A stretch of DNA of 64,000 nucleotides from JAFAXD01 sp963816775 (GTDB lineage Bacteria > Pseudomonadota > Alphaproteobacteria > Rhizobiales > Xanthobacteraceae). Where the stretch lies: contig CAWFLX010000031.1 of assembly GCA_963816775.1 (NCBI GenBank), forward strand, positions 62,001-126,000. Direction: 5' to 3'. This document shows, piece after piece, positions 23,634 to 32,350 of this stretch (its first letter is position 1; each line of letters starts with the position of its first letter). Made by a program: the position numbers and the translations under genes. The notes beneath the pieces are model-generated. The model was given only the letters and a program-made list of their open reading frames with translations. It searched no databases and had not been told where the DNA came from.

Positions 23634-24866
23634 ATGACCGTGCATACCAGCGTACGGCAGTGGCCCGGCGAGGGCCTGACCCGCGTGCCTTACTGGATCT
23701 ATTCCGACCCGGATCTCTACACACAGGAACAGGAGCGCATCTTTCGCGGCAACACCTGGAACTTTCTCTGCCTCGAGGCCGAGTTGCCGCGCCCCAACAC
23801 GTTCCGCACCTCCAACCTCGGCGACATGCCGGTCGTGGTGACGCGCGATGCCGACGGCAAGCTGCACGCGTTCGAGAATCGCTGCGCCCATCGTGGGGCG
23901 CTGCTCTGTCTCACCGCGCATGGCGAGCGCAAGGAGTTCGCCTGCGTCTATCACAACTGGACCTACGACCTTGCTGGCAACCTGACCGGTGTCGCGTTCC
24001 GGCGCGGCATCGCCGGCAAGGGCGGCATGCCGCCGGACGCGACACCCGAGCGGCACGCGCCGCGCCAGCTTCGGCTCGAGACCTTGGCCGGGCTGGTGTT
24101 CGGGACGCTCGGGACCGACACGCCGCCGCTCGAGACTTATCTCGGGCCCGAGATCACGCGCGGCATCCGCCGCGTGATGCGCGCGCCAGTCCGGCTGCTG
24201 GGCGGCTACAGCCAGGCGCTGCCCAGCAACTGGAAGCTCTACATGGAGAACACCAAGGACTCCTATCACGCGAGCCTGCTGCACATGTTCTTCACCACCT
24301 TCCGGCTCAATCGGCTGTCGCAGAAGGGCGGGCTGGTGGTCAGCGAAAACGGCGCCGGACACATCAGCTATTCGATGAGCGCCGACGTCGCCGGCAAGGA
24401 GTATGAGCAGGCGAAGCTGCGCACCGCCCAGGAGGGCTATGCGCTCGAGGCGCCCGAGCTTCTGCAATCGGTCGACGAGTTCGGCGACGGGATAGGCCTG
24501 CAGATCCTCGCGGTGTTTCCCGGGTTCATCCTGCAGCAGATCAGGAACAGCCTCGCGGTGCGCCGCATCGTGCCGCAGGGGCTTGAGCGCAGCGAGCTGG
24601 TGTGGACCTGCTTCGGCTTCGTCGGCGACGACGATGAGCTCAGCGAACTACGCCTGCGCCAGGCCAACCTGATCGGCCCGGCCGGCTTCATTTCGATGGA
24701 AGACGGCGCCGCCGTCGGGTTCGTGCAGCGCGGTTCGCACGCGGCGTCGCGCGAACTTTCGGTCGTCGAGATGGGCGGGCAGGGGACCTCGTCGGAGGAG
24801 AGCCGCGTGTCGGAAGCCGCCGTGCGCGGCTTCTGGAAATCCTACCGTCAGCACATGCGCATGTAA
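23634..24866 (+). CDS. Rieske aromatic-ring-hydroxylating dioxygenase, alpha subunit
   Basis: A large subunit of 410 residues. The N-terminal Rieske 2Fe-2S site is CAHRG...CVYHNW with C-x-H-x17-C-x2-H spacing (about residues 84-106). The catalytic non-haem iron site is ENTKDSYHASLLH (D-x2-H-x4-H). It catalyses dihydroxylation or hydroxylation of an aromatic carboxylate using electrons from a reductase/ferredoxin, not encoded adjacent; the ferredoxin and reductase at 11.2-12.8 kb are possible donors. GGAG lies 7 bases before the ATG. It is coupled to the beta subunit by a TAATG overlap. Sequence resembles the salicylate/anthranilate-type branch, but the substrate is not determined. Confidence 0.93.
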   Translation: MTVHTSVRQWPGEGLTRVPYWIYSDPDLYTQEQERIFRGNTWNFLCLEAELPRPNTFRTSNLGDMPVVVTRDADGKLHAFENRCAHRGALLCLTAHGERKEFACVYHNWTYDLAGNLTGVAFRRGIAGKGGMPPDATPERHAPRQLRLETLAGLVFGTLGTDTPPLETYLGPEITRGIRRVMRAPVRLLGGYSQALPSNWKLYMENTKDSYHASLLHMFFTTFRLNRLSQKGGLVVSENGAGHISYSMSADVAGKEYEQAKLRTAQEGYALEAPELLQSVDEFGDGIGLQILAVFPGFILQQIRNSLAVRRIVPQGLERSELVWTCFGFVGDDDELSELRLRQANLIGPAGFISMEDGAAVGFVQRGSHAASRELSVVEMGGQGTSSEESRVSEAAVRGFWKSYRQHMRM

Positions 24867-25333
24867 TGACTGTCGATCAACAACTCGCCGTCCAGGATCT
24901 CAACGCCCGCTACGCCGAGGCGATCGACGACGATCGCCTGGAAGAATGGCCCGAGTTCTTTCGCGCCGACGGCCGCTATCTCATCACCACCGCGGAGAAC
25001 CTGGCGCAGGGGTTTCCGATCGGCATCGTGTCGGCGACTTCGCGCGCGATGCTGCGCGACCGCATCAAGGCGTTGCGTGGGGCCAACATCTACGAGGCGC
25101 AGCGCTATCGCCACGTGCTGGGCACGCCGCGCATCGTTCACCGCAATGGCGAGCTCGAGGCGCGCACCAGCTTCATGGTCGCGCGCATCATGCACACCGG
25201 CGAGACCATGCTGTTCGCGACTGGCAGCTATCGCGACCGTATCGTGCTCGACGGCGACAGCGCGACCTTCGCCGAAAAGATCGTGGTCATCGACAGCCGG
25301 CTGATCGATACGCTGCTCGCGATTCCGCTTTAA
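24866..25333 (+). CDS. Aromatic-ring-hydroxylating dioxygenase, beta subunit
   Basis: A small subunit of 155 residues with the NTF2/SnoaL-like fold typical of ring-hydroxylating dioxygenase beta chains: LNARYAEAIDDDRLEEWPEF, RYRHVLGTPRIV and LEARTSFMVARIM. It has no cofactor of its own and stabilises the alpha trimer. The start codon shares one base with the alpha stop (TAATG), so stoichiometric co-translation is expected. Confidence 0.93.
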   Translation: MTVDQQLAVQDLNARYAEAIDDDRLEEWPEFFRADGRYLITTAENLAQGFPIGIVSATSRAMLRDRIKALRGANIYEAQRYRHVLGTPRIVHRNGELEARTSFMVARIMHTGETMLFATGSYRDRIVLDGDSATFAEKIVVIDSRLIDTLLAIPL

Positions 25334-25434
25334 AATTCGCTCTGATCTATGCGAAATGCGGATCGCCGCGCGGCGACGCGGTTGATGTGGGACTTTCTGG
25401 CGCGCAATGTCTGAGCTTCGCAATGTGCCCCAAC

Positions 25435-26874
25435 TCAGGCGGGCGCGGCTGCAGGCCAGTCATCGAGGGTGCGCTGGAACAGAGCCTGCACGTCGGCGAC
25501 GTGACGGTCGAGGTCCTCAACCTTCCACGTTGTTACGTCGATCGCCGGCAGCGCGCACACCTGCACCGTGCCGGGTCGAAACAGCAGCGAACCTCGCGGC
25601 ATCACCTCGTAGGTGTTGCGAATGACCACGGGCACGATCGGCGCGCCGGCCTGCATCGCGATGTGAAAGGCGCCCTTCTTGAACTGTCCCAGCCTCGGCG
25701 TGAGGCTGCGCGTTCCCTCCGGCGCGATCACGACGCTCATCCCGTGCCGGAGTCGGTCGACCGCCGGCTGCATGGCTTCCTTGGAGCTGCCGGTGTTGCC
25801 GCGGTCGATGAATGCAAAGTCCAGAGCGCGCAGGATCTGTCCAAGGAGCGGCATCTTGGCCACTTCCTTCTTCGCGATGCCGGTGAAGCCCCGCCTCAGC
25901 AAGGTCAAGAGGACGTAGCCATCGACCGTGCTTTGGTGATTGAACAGGAACAGTGCCGGCCGGTGCGCCCACAGGTGGTGCTCGCCTTGGGTTTCGACCT
26001 CGACGCCGGTGATCGCCAGCATGACGTCGCTGCTGATCGCGCTGACCAGTTCGGCGGCCCGGCGTTTTTTCCCGCTCGCCACCGCGTAGGCGAGGCCGCC
26101 GAGCGACGTGGCCGTGAGCGCGCAATAGGCGCCGAGGCTGCGTGCGCGCGTCGCTAGCGAAGCCTTGCGGCGCGCCGGGAAGCGCAACATCGTCCAGCCT
26201 GCGCGCTGCGCCGCCTCGATCAGCGCGGGCTTCGGGTTCACGGCGGTCGCGTGCCCCACGGTCTTCAGGAAGGCGATGTCTTCGTTGCCGTTCGCGTAGC
26301 CGTAGCTGCGCGAAAGTTCGATCCCGTGCGCTGTTGCGAAATCGCACACCGCGGCGGCCTTGCCGGCTCCCCACAGCGGCGCGCCCTCGACGCCGCCTGT
26401 CAGGCGACCGTCACGCACCGTCGCGCGCGTGCACAGCAAATGCTCGATTCCCAGTTCCTCGGCGATCGGGGCTGCCTGGTAGCGCGTCGCCGAGGTCGCG
26501 ATCGCCACCGTATGCCCCATTTTCTGATGTGCCTTCACAAGGCTCCAGGCCTCGGGAAAGAGCAGGCGGGCGATCTTTTCCTTGAACAGGCGCGACCAGA
26601 GCTCGATGACCTCTTGTTCCGGATGAGCGGCCAATTCGACGACCGCCTTGCTGATGACGTCGGCGAATTCGCGTTCATCCATGTCGCCGCGCCAGAGCAC
26701 CCGAACGATGTCCACGGCCTCGTCAAGACGCATCTCGCGGCGACGGAACCTGTCGGTGAAGTAGGCCGTAGCCGAATAGCCGTCGATCAATGTGCCGTCG
26801 AAGTCGAAGAAGGCGCCGATATCCGGACCTTTCGGACCGGCCTCGATCGCCGCGATAGCGTCGGCGGCGGGCAT
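25435..26874 (-). CDS. HAD-IB hydrolase fused to PlsC-type acyltransferase
   Basis: A two-domain protein of 479 residues. The N-terminal half is a HAD-IB phosphatase (AFFDFDGTLIDGYSA, TSATRYQAAPIAEELGI, then GNEDIAFLKTVG). The C-terminal half is an LPLAT acyltransferase (FNHQSTVDGYVLL as the HX4D site, VIAPEGTRSLTPRLGQFKKG). A hydrophobic stretch lies between them. Such fusions could pair dephosphorylation with transfer of an acyl chain to lysophosphatidate in membrane lipid synthesis; the phosphatase substrate is not known. It is convergent with the dioxygenase operon and ends 101 bp from it. Confidence 0.9.
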   Translation of the reverse strand: MPAADAIAAIEAGPKGPDIGAFFDFDGTLIDGYSATAYFTDRFRRREMRLDEAVDIVRVLWRGDMDEREFADVISKAVVELAAHPEQEVIELWSRLFKEKIARLLFPEAWSLVKAHQKMGHTVAIATSATRYQAAPIAEELGIEHLLCTRATVRDGRLTGGVEGAPLWGAGKAAAVCDFATAHGIELSRSYGYANGNEDIAFLKTVGHATAVNPKPALIEAAQRAGWTMLRFPARRKASLATRARSLGAYCALTATSLGGLAYAVASGKKRRAAELVSAISSDVMLAITGVEVETQGEHHLWAHRPALFLFNHQSTVDGYVLLTLLRRGFTGIAKKEVAKMPLLGQILRALDFAFIDRGNTGSSKEAMQPAVDRLRHGMSVVIAPEGTRSLTPRLGQFKKGAFHIAMQAGAPIVPVVIRNTYEVMPRGSLLFRPGTVQVCALPAIDVTTWKVEDLDRHVADVQALFQRTLDDWPAAAPA

Positions 26875-27028
26875 CAGTGGAGATCCCGTGAGCTGTGGCG
26901 CAGACGGTAGTCGAGCTCGCCGATCGCCGCTACGTCGGCGGCAGTCTCTTCGGCAAACGCACGCCGCCTGTCCGCCAAATCATCGGCGCAAGTTCCCATA
27001 GCTAGTAGGTCATGGATAGGGCGTGATT

Positions 27029-27403
27029 TCAGATTGCTCCGTTGGTCCCCCGCGGACAGATAGGAGAGTTGTCTGGCTTTTGAACTGGCATAGGTCCAAT
27101 CGTGGTTGGGAAGAAGTAGCAGAACCAACTGTAGCGAACGGATTGAAACGTTTCATACCCAATACACCCTTTGATTACGAGAATTTGTATCCCCATCAAA
27201 ACACCGCTCTCATCGGGCATCAACTTGTTGGTGTGAACCGTGTAAGTTTTTTCCTTTGGACTAGACGGATAGGATACAAAGCCGTCACTGTTTGGACGAA
27301 CGGTGTTGCAATCGTATTTTTTGATCCCCTGTTGCTCGAAATAGGCGTCCCAAGAAACTGGCTCGTTCGACTGAGAACGGGTTCGAAGGTCACGCGCGTT
27401 AAA
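27029..27403 (-). pseudogene. 3' fragment of an unrecognised gene in a lower-GC patch
   Basis: The minus strand is open for 124 codons from an upstream TGA (27404-27406) to TGA at 27029, with no start until residue ~61. Its composition looks protein-like: SWDAYFEQQGIKKYDCN, GFVSYPSSPKEKTYTVH, GCIGYETFQSVRYSWFCYFF. The last part resembles the C-terminal beta-strand region of small membrane-anchored hypothetical proteins. GC content is visibly below the flanks, suggesting acquired DNA that lost its 5' end. A plus-strand frame over the same bases (27023-27424) looks like the shadow. The flanks 26875-27028 and 27404-27535 hold nothing I can name. Confidence 0.4.
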
Positions 27404-27535
27404 TCAGCTGAGCCTCTTGATTAGTGCCGCGACGCGGCTCTGTTCCCTGTTCGATTTTCCGCGCGCCCCTCATCCGGGTGTGGTGAAGCCGAAGCAACTC
27501 AATGCGACCCTCGTCAGTGGGTATTTTGGGAACGG

Positions 27536-28672
27536 CTAACCATCAGGATGAGTTCCATTTTTCGCCAAGGAACCGTTTGGGCGAGCAGCCCCGTGCGCGT
27601 CTGCGGTGGCAATGACGTCAGCCAAGATCTGCTCGCGTTTTGCCTGCGAGCGGCACCCCTGCAGGGCTGCGGCGAAGCGCTCGAGGGCTCCTTCCTCGAA
27701 AGCCGTAACGACCGCTTCGTGCACGTAGCTTTTGCGGCATATCGTCGGTGTGTTGGTAAGCTCCTTCGCGGTCGTCCGAACTGCCTCGAGAATTTGGCTA
27801 CGGCGCGCTCGCGCACTCTTTGCTGGGGGCATGCGCGCCAGCGCTTCGAGCACGGCCGCGGAAGCCGACAGGGTGCGGAAATCCTTGAGCGATATTTTGG
27901 CGCCGGCGATCTCGCGCAAAAAGCGATTGACCTGAGGGGATTTGACCGGCTGTACCGCCCCGGCCTCATCGCGATATTGGAAAAGACGGCGGCCTGGCAG
28001 GCGCTGCAAAACGGCGATGGCATCGATCAGGCGCGATGCATCGACTTCCTTCTGAACCAGTTTGCTGCCCTTCGACCGAAACGTCAGGGTCAAGGTGCCG
28101 CCTTCCGCCGACACGTGGGACTTGAGCAGGGTCGTAGCGCCGTGCGTGCGATGTTGCTTGGTGTAGCTATCGTTGCCGGGGCGGATTGCGCTGCGAGCAA
28201 TCAGTTCGATCACCGCTGCGAACGCCAGCTCACGGCTGGGCTCGGTGTTCGATAGGTGCTGCGCGATGCTGCGGCGGATTTTCGGCAACGTCTCGGCAAG
28301 CCGCACGAGCCGGCGCGCCTTGCGCGTCTCGCGGACCTTTTGCCATTCCGGGTGATAGCGATATTGCAGCCGCCCGGCCGCGTCGCGACCGATCGCCTGC
28401 AGATGGGCCGCATCGTCCGCGGCGTAGCGTACGTCGTCATAGGCGGGCGGAACCGCCAGCGAGGCCAGCCGGCGGATGATTGCACGGTCGCGAATGATCG
28501 AGCCATCCTCGCGCATGTAGGAAAAGCCCTTGCCCCGGCGCCTGCGCCGCAACGTCAGCTCGTCCTGTTGCACGTAGCGAAGGCCGAGCCTGCGGGCCAC
28601 CGCGCGAGCGGGCGACAGCCGGATACGGGGCCGGCGCTCGATGACCTCATCTTTGGTCAGAACAACGCTCAC
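27536..28672 (-). CDS. DNA topoisomerase IB (poxvirus-type)
   Basis: A 378-residue enzyme with the full poxvirus-type catalytic set: IRPGNDSY (first Arg), HGATTLLKSHV and TFRSKGSK (Lys), SLKDFRTLSAS (second Arg region), and NTPTICRKSYVHEAV with the nucleophilic Tyr near residue 322. It relaxes supercoils through a 3'-phosphotyrosine intermediate without ATP. Start is GTG 28672 with AGAGG upstream. In soil alphaproteobacteria this gene often sits with end-joining ligases; here only a ligase remnant remains just upstream (28733-28969), pointing to erosion of such a cluster. Confidence 0.93.
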   Translation of the reverse strand: MSVVLTKDEVIERRPRIRLSPARAVARRLGLRYVQQDELTLRRRRRGKGFSYMREDGSIIRDRAIIRRLASLAVPPAYDDVRYAADDAAHLQAIGRDAAGRLQYRYHPEWQKVRETRKARRLVRLAETLPKIRRSIAQHLSNTEPSRELAFAAVIELIARSAIRPGNDSYTKQHRTHGATTLLKSHVSAEGGTLTLTFRSKGSKLVQKEVDASRLIDAIAVLQRLPGRRLFQYRDEAGAVQPVKSPQVNRFLREIAGAKISLKDFRTLSASAAVLEALARMPPAKSARARRSQILEAVRTTAKELTNTPTICRKSYVHEAVVTAFEEGALERFAAALQGCRSQAKREQILADVIATADAHGAARPNGSLAKNGTHPDG

Positions 28673-28732
28673 GGCGCAACCTCTGTGGCATAAGCAACAC
28701 GCAAGAGGCGCCGGGAGTTCCGCCGCGAACGA

Positions 28733-28969
28733 TCAGGCGCGAAAATTGCAACCAAGCAAACACCTGGATCTGCCGGACGGGACTTGATCGCCGTCGCGAA
28801 AAACCAGGCACCGGAAGCCGTCCCACTTCGGCTCATACTGCCACTGAGCACCGCTCGGCGGTGTCTCGACCGACTGCGCTTCCATCGGCGGCAGGGGAGG
28901 GTGCAACGCCGGCCGCGCGCGGTCCCTCTGTTTCGGCGAGCCGCGCCGTCCTCGGTTACTTGCGCTCAA
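28733..28969 (-). pseudogene. Remnant of an ATP-dependent DNA ligase (N-terminal adenylation motif)
   Basis: The minus-strand reading contains LHPPLPPMEAQSVET followed by WQYEPKWDGFRCLVFRDGD, the start of the nucleotidyltransferase domain with the K-x-DG adenylation motif (KWDG) of LigC/LigD-type ATP-dependent ligases. After about 65 residues the similarity stops, and the frame ends within 20 codons. A complete ligase of this class needs about 300 more residues, so this is a truncated relic. It lies upstream of topoisomerase IB in the same orientation. Confidence 0.7.
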
Positions 28970-29008
28970 GGCCGACGCCTAGTGTTACGTTCGGCTTCGG
29001 CGGATTGC

Positions 29009-29119
29009 TCAGCGTGAGCTGCTCTTGTTGCTGGCCAACGATTGCGCGGTCTGCAGGTGCTTTTGCAACGTCGGCAATGTTTGGTTGGCGTAGTCGGCAA
29101 CCGGACTGTCCTTGGACCT
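29009..29119 (-). pseudogene. C-terminal remnant of a DUF4142-type protein
   Basis: The minus strand encodes VADYANQTLPTLQKHLQTAQ and then a stop at 29009. This matches the conserved C-terminal helix of DUF4142 (ferritin-like, often secreted) proteins, around the TLPTLQ-H motif. Upstream the similarity breaks into other frames. The plus strand of 28973-29311 shows no convincing gene. Confidence 0.5.
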
Positions 29120-29311
29120 TTTTCGCCCATGAGTTGCGGCAATTCCTGGAACTTGTTTCGGCGTCTGCTCGTTTCCTTAGGAGCGCATTCATGCGGCATT
29201 CATTGGTTAAGGCCGTCGCTGCGGCGGGGTCGATCGGCAGCTAGCGGTTCCAAATGTAGGATCCACCCATTCCACGTTCGCGGAATAAGTTGTCCCTGAT
29301 TTGTACTCACA

Positions 29312-29929
29312 ATGCAAAAAAGCTTGTTGCTAGCACCTATTCTTGTACTTGCGCTCGGTATCAGCAGCGCCGATGCGCGCCGCCATGGTCACTCTCGATT
29401 TCGCCATTGGGAATATGCGCCACGCGTAATGCTCCCTCCGCTCCCTCGCCGGACTAGCCGTCTCGCGCGCGCCTACGCACGCGTTCCATCCGCTGCATTT
29501 CCCCCGCCAACGTGGCAACTGCAGCCCCCTGAGCCGAACTGGGAAGGACGTCGATACATGTCGCCCGGTGGGGAAGCTTGGCTCGCATTCTACGCGAGTC
29601 CCGCCAACCCGGAGGGCCTTTCAGAACATCTTAAATCCGTGGCATTCGCAGACGGTGAAGTCATTTTTGGCTTACAGGGTGATCGAAGCGAACTCACCGT
29701 TACCGGGGCCACGGGTGGGCGCATGTTCTATCGTAAGGTGAGGCTGGCGTGTCGCGGGCGTCAGTGGCATCACGTTGCGCTCGAATTTCCGTTAGGCAAT
29801 CGACAAGAATACGAATTGCTTATTGCTCAGGCTGTGCAGGTCCTTGACCAAGCCGACGGAAGTGGATGCCCCGCTCCATCTGCGACCGTCCCTGAACGAC
29901 CTGAAGGCGAGTGGATAGAAGGGCGCTAG
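29312..29929 (+). CDS. Secreted protein of unknown function
   Basis: A 205-residue protein with a signal peptide (LLLAPILVLALGISSADA), then a basic, proline-rich segment (~25-75) and a folded domain. The domain includes WLAFYASPANPEGLSEHLKS, GDRSELTVTGATGGRMFYRK and QWHHVALEFPLGNRQEYE, followed by a variable tail. I recall similar unnamed proteins in Bradyrhizobium but cannot assign a family. The gene stands alone between gene remnants and the convergent MFS gene. Confidence 0.7.
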   Translation: MQKSLLLAPILVLALGISSADARRHGHSRFRHWEYAPRVMLPPLPRRTSRLARAYARVPSAAFPPPTWQLQPPEPNWEGRRYMSPGGEAWLAFYASPANPEGLSEHLKSVAFADGEVIFGLQGDRSELTVTGATGGRMFYRKVRLACRGRQWHHVALEFPLGNRQEYELLIAQAVQVLDQADGSGCPAPSATVPERPEGEWIEGR

Positions 29930-30029
29930 CCGGACCGATCGCGTTGGGTGAGGCAGGCGTTCCCGGAAACGCTGGGCGAATCTAATTCTTCCGAAAACCC
30001 GCGCGGATGTCGGGTGCACAGCAGTCAAT

Positions 30030-31334
30030 TTAGTCCTGATATTGTCCCGGCTTGGTCTCAGGAAGAAAAATCCACGCCATGGCGGCGGCCGCCGCTGCCA
30101 CGCCGGCAATCGCCAGAAAGCTGACGACGTGCCCGAATTCCTGAAAAACGAAGCCAGTGATGCCAACGCTCAATGCCGCGGCAGCTCCCATCATGGATGC
30201 AATGACGCCTTGTGCAAGATTGAAGCGGCCGCTCCCGGCCGTCAGGTCGGTGATGATCAGGACCGTCAACACATTCATGATCGCGCCGGTGATGCCATCC
30301 AGCAACTGGGTTAGGACCATCGACGGATAGTTGATCGCAAAGGCGAGCAGCAGGGCCCGAACCGCTACCAGCCCGATGCCGACCAGCAGCAGCGGTTTGC
30401 GCCCGCGTTGTTCCGAGATGTAACCCGCCCACGGAGCTAAAACGGCGACAACGACCTGCGACGCGATAATCAGACCTGAAAGGCGGAGCGATCCCGATGC
30501 GGCTCCGCTGGCGGCAATGTCTTCGCCGATCAGCGGAAGTATCGAAGCATTGGTGAACTGAAACAGGACCAGGCAGCCAGCGAACAGAACGAGAGGGCGA
30601 TTTTTCGCGAGATCAATCACCCGATGGAATTGGCGCGCACGCTCGCCGGGGCTCGCGTTGCGCGCGCGGGCGTAATCGATCTCCTCGGGCCGAATGTAGC
30701 TCAATGCCACCACGGCGGGCATACATAGCGCCGCGGCCGCGACGAAAATCGCCCATGGCGATAGTAAGCTGCCAATGGCTCCAAGCAGGGTCGCGGTCAA
30801 AGCGGTACCCGCCGCTGAAAATCGAAAATTGCGACCGGTCCGAAGCGACATGCCGCGCCTGCCCACCAGGCCGAGGCTGATCGCGGAGACGGTCGGGGTG
30901 ATCAGGCCGGAACTCAATCCATGCAGTGTCATGGCTGCGAACACCAAGGGGAGCGTCGGCGCGAGCGCCAGGATCAGCGCCGCGGTGCAGATCATCGCGA
31001 CACCGGCAGCGACCAGCCCGCGTTTCCAGGGCACCGCATCGGCGAGCGCGCCGCCGGGAATCAAGCCGAGCACTGCGGCAAGCCCGCTCACGCCGAGCGC
31101 AAATCCGACACCGCGGTGCGACCAGCCCAGACTCGCCAGATAGAATGCGACAAACGTGCCGAAGCCCGTTTGCACGTCGGCGATGAAAAAATTTGCCCAG
31201 TCGAGGCCTCGACGGCTGTTGACGGACGCAGGCGTGCGCAGGGATCGCCTAGCGTGGCGATACTGCGAGACCGCTCTGCGAATGCGCGATCGCTTCTTCG
31301 GGACCGTAGCCGCCGGAGCGGGCGTAGCGCCCAT
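30030..31334 (-). CDS. MFS transporter
   Basis: A permease of 434 residues with 12 predicted helices and the MFS loop motif GGALADAVPWKRG between helices 2 and 3; a second-half loop reads SEQRGRKPLLL. A basic N-terminal tail of ~40 residues precedes WANFFIADVQTGFGTF, a start seen in exporters of the BCR/drug-efflux type. ATG 31334 has GAGGA six bases upstream; an upstream frame to 31409 lacks a ribosome site. Substrate unknown. Its 5' end abuts a decayed second MFS gene on the other strand. Confidence 0.88.
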   Translation of the reverse strand: MGATPAPAATVPKKRSRIRRAVSQYRHARRSLRTPASVNSRRGLDWANFFIADVQTGFGTFVAFYLASLGWSHRGVGFALGVSGLAAVLGLIPGGALADAVPWKRGLVAAGVAMICTAALILALAPTLPLVFAAMTLHGLSSGLITPTVSAISLGLVGRRGMSLRTGRNFRFSAAGTALTATLLGAIGSLLSPWAIFVAAAALCMPAVVALSYIRPEEIDYARARNASPGERARQFHRVIDLAKNRPLVLFAGCLVLFQFTNASILPLIGEDIAASGAASGSLRLSGLIIASQVVVAVLAPWAGYISEQRGRKPLLLVGIGLVAVRALLLAFAINYPSMVLTQLLDGITGAIMNVLTVLIITDLTAGSGRFNLAQGVIASMMGAAAALSVGITGFVFQEFGHVVSFLAIAGVAAAAAAMAWIFLPETKPGQYQD

Positions 31335-31414
31335 TGATCGTCCTCGCCGCACCTCCCGTTGCAAAACTTTCAGAAGGGGCCCGAGTTCCGCCCGTCCTGC
31401 GGTTCGCATCGCCG

Positions 31415-31837
31415 ATGCCTCAATGCACGCGTCCAGTGATAATCTTCGCCACGACTTTGTGCGGCGTGGCCGCCGGTCTGGGCTACCTGGGCAATTTGCA
31501 GGTGGTGAACCAGATCGCTCCGGAGCGGCTGCGCGCCGAAGTAGTCTCGAGCTACTTCATCTGTTGTTTTATCGGCAACGCTTTGCCCGTGATCGGTGTC
31601 GGCGTCCTTTCAGCGGCTGCTGGCTCGATCATGGCGAGCCTGGTTTCCGCCGCCACCATCAGCGTGTTTGCCGTGCTGGCGCTCGGCTTTGGCGCCAAAT
31701 TCACGCACGCTCAGAAATTTCAGACCCGCACCGGACCCGGTGTGCGCAACGCGAAAATATTCCGCGGGGCCAATCTCGCCGTTCGCGCAGCGTCGCAAAC
31801 GAACAGCGCGGTCTTGTTTGCGACCACAATGAAGTAA
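31415..31837 (+). pseudogene. 3' half-gene of an MFS transporter
   Basis: The plus-strand frame encodes TTLCGVAAGLGYLGNLQVVN, QIAPERLRAEVVSSYFI and then two hydrophobic helices (GNALPVIGVGVLSAAAGSIM and a following one). That is the helix 9-12 half of an MFS permease, ending in an ordinary hydrophilic tail. There is no first half: the upstream bases belong to the start of the divergent MFS gene. I read it as a truncated relic rather than a working protein. Confidence 0.65.
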
Positions 31838-32230
31838 AATTACTTCGACCGAGACCGAACCAACGGCGCGAAACGGATCGTAGCGCTAGGCGTTGGAAAG
31901 CATGCTGGAACCCGTCCGGCTAGACGTTTTGCCTGGGGTGTTTTGAATGACTGATTTTTCCGCGGCGCCGCAGCTTGATCTCCGCGAGCAGCACTTTCGG
32001 AAGACGCTTCTCGATGCGCGCGCAGGATTGCGTCCAATCGTACTCACCCGCGTCCAGAAGAGCGGCCATACCTGGCGCTGCTTGGGAATCCTAGCAACCT
32101 AAGGCTTTGCGTGAATCCGGCGAATGTCCGTTCTGGGTCATTCGCGAAACGCATCGAGCCAGCAGGAAGTCCGGCCGATCGCGGGCGGGCTGACATCGCG
32201 GGCTATTTGACATCGTGAATTAGGTTGACG
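31838..32230. other. Gap with no recognisable intact gene
   Basis: On the minus strand a 49-codon frame (start 32069, stop 31920) contains ALLDAGEYDWTQSCARIE, which looks protein-like but matches no family I know. It may be another relic. The remainder shows no gene, promoter or terminator that I can support. Confidence 0.3.
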
Positions 32231-32327
32231 CGTAGGATGGGTTGAGCTCTCGCGAAACCCATCAGCGGCGCTGCAACAGGCGAGCACGCTGGTGGGTTAC
32301 GGCGCTGCGCGCCTAACCCACCCTACG
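32231..32327. repeat. REP/BIME-like double palindrome
   Basis: cgtaggatgggtt...aacccatc is followed by ggtgggttacggcgctgcgc and gcctaacccaccctacg. The outer arms (cgtagg-tgggtt / aaccca-cctacg) and the inner ones form nested palindromes. GGTGGGTTACGGC...CTAACCCACC is a widely seen proteobacterial intergenic repeat type. It lies downstream of the stress-protein gene. Confidence 0.7.
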
Positions 32328-32350
32328 CTGCGCATGCCGCAGGCCGAATC

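Noticed and set aside
24946..26157. A 403-residue plus-strand frame
   Set aside because: It overlaps the dioxygenase beta subunit out of frame and is antisense to the HAD-acyltransferase gene.
27023..27424. Plus-strand 133-residue protein
   Set aside because: The minus strand over the same bases reads as a more natural protein fragment, and the plus frame shows no motif or ribosome site.
28861..29244. A 127-residue plus-strand gene
   Set aside because: It lies antisense to the ligase and DUF4142 relics and has no recognisable domain or supported start.
26875..29311. A genomic island with attachment site
   Set aside because: The relics and lower GC suggest past insertion, but I saw no integrase, tRNA or flanking direct repeat.
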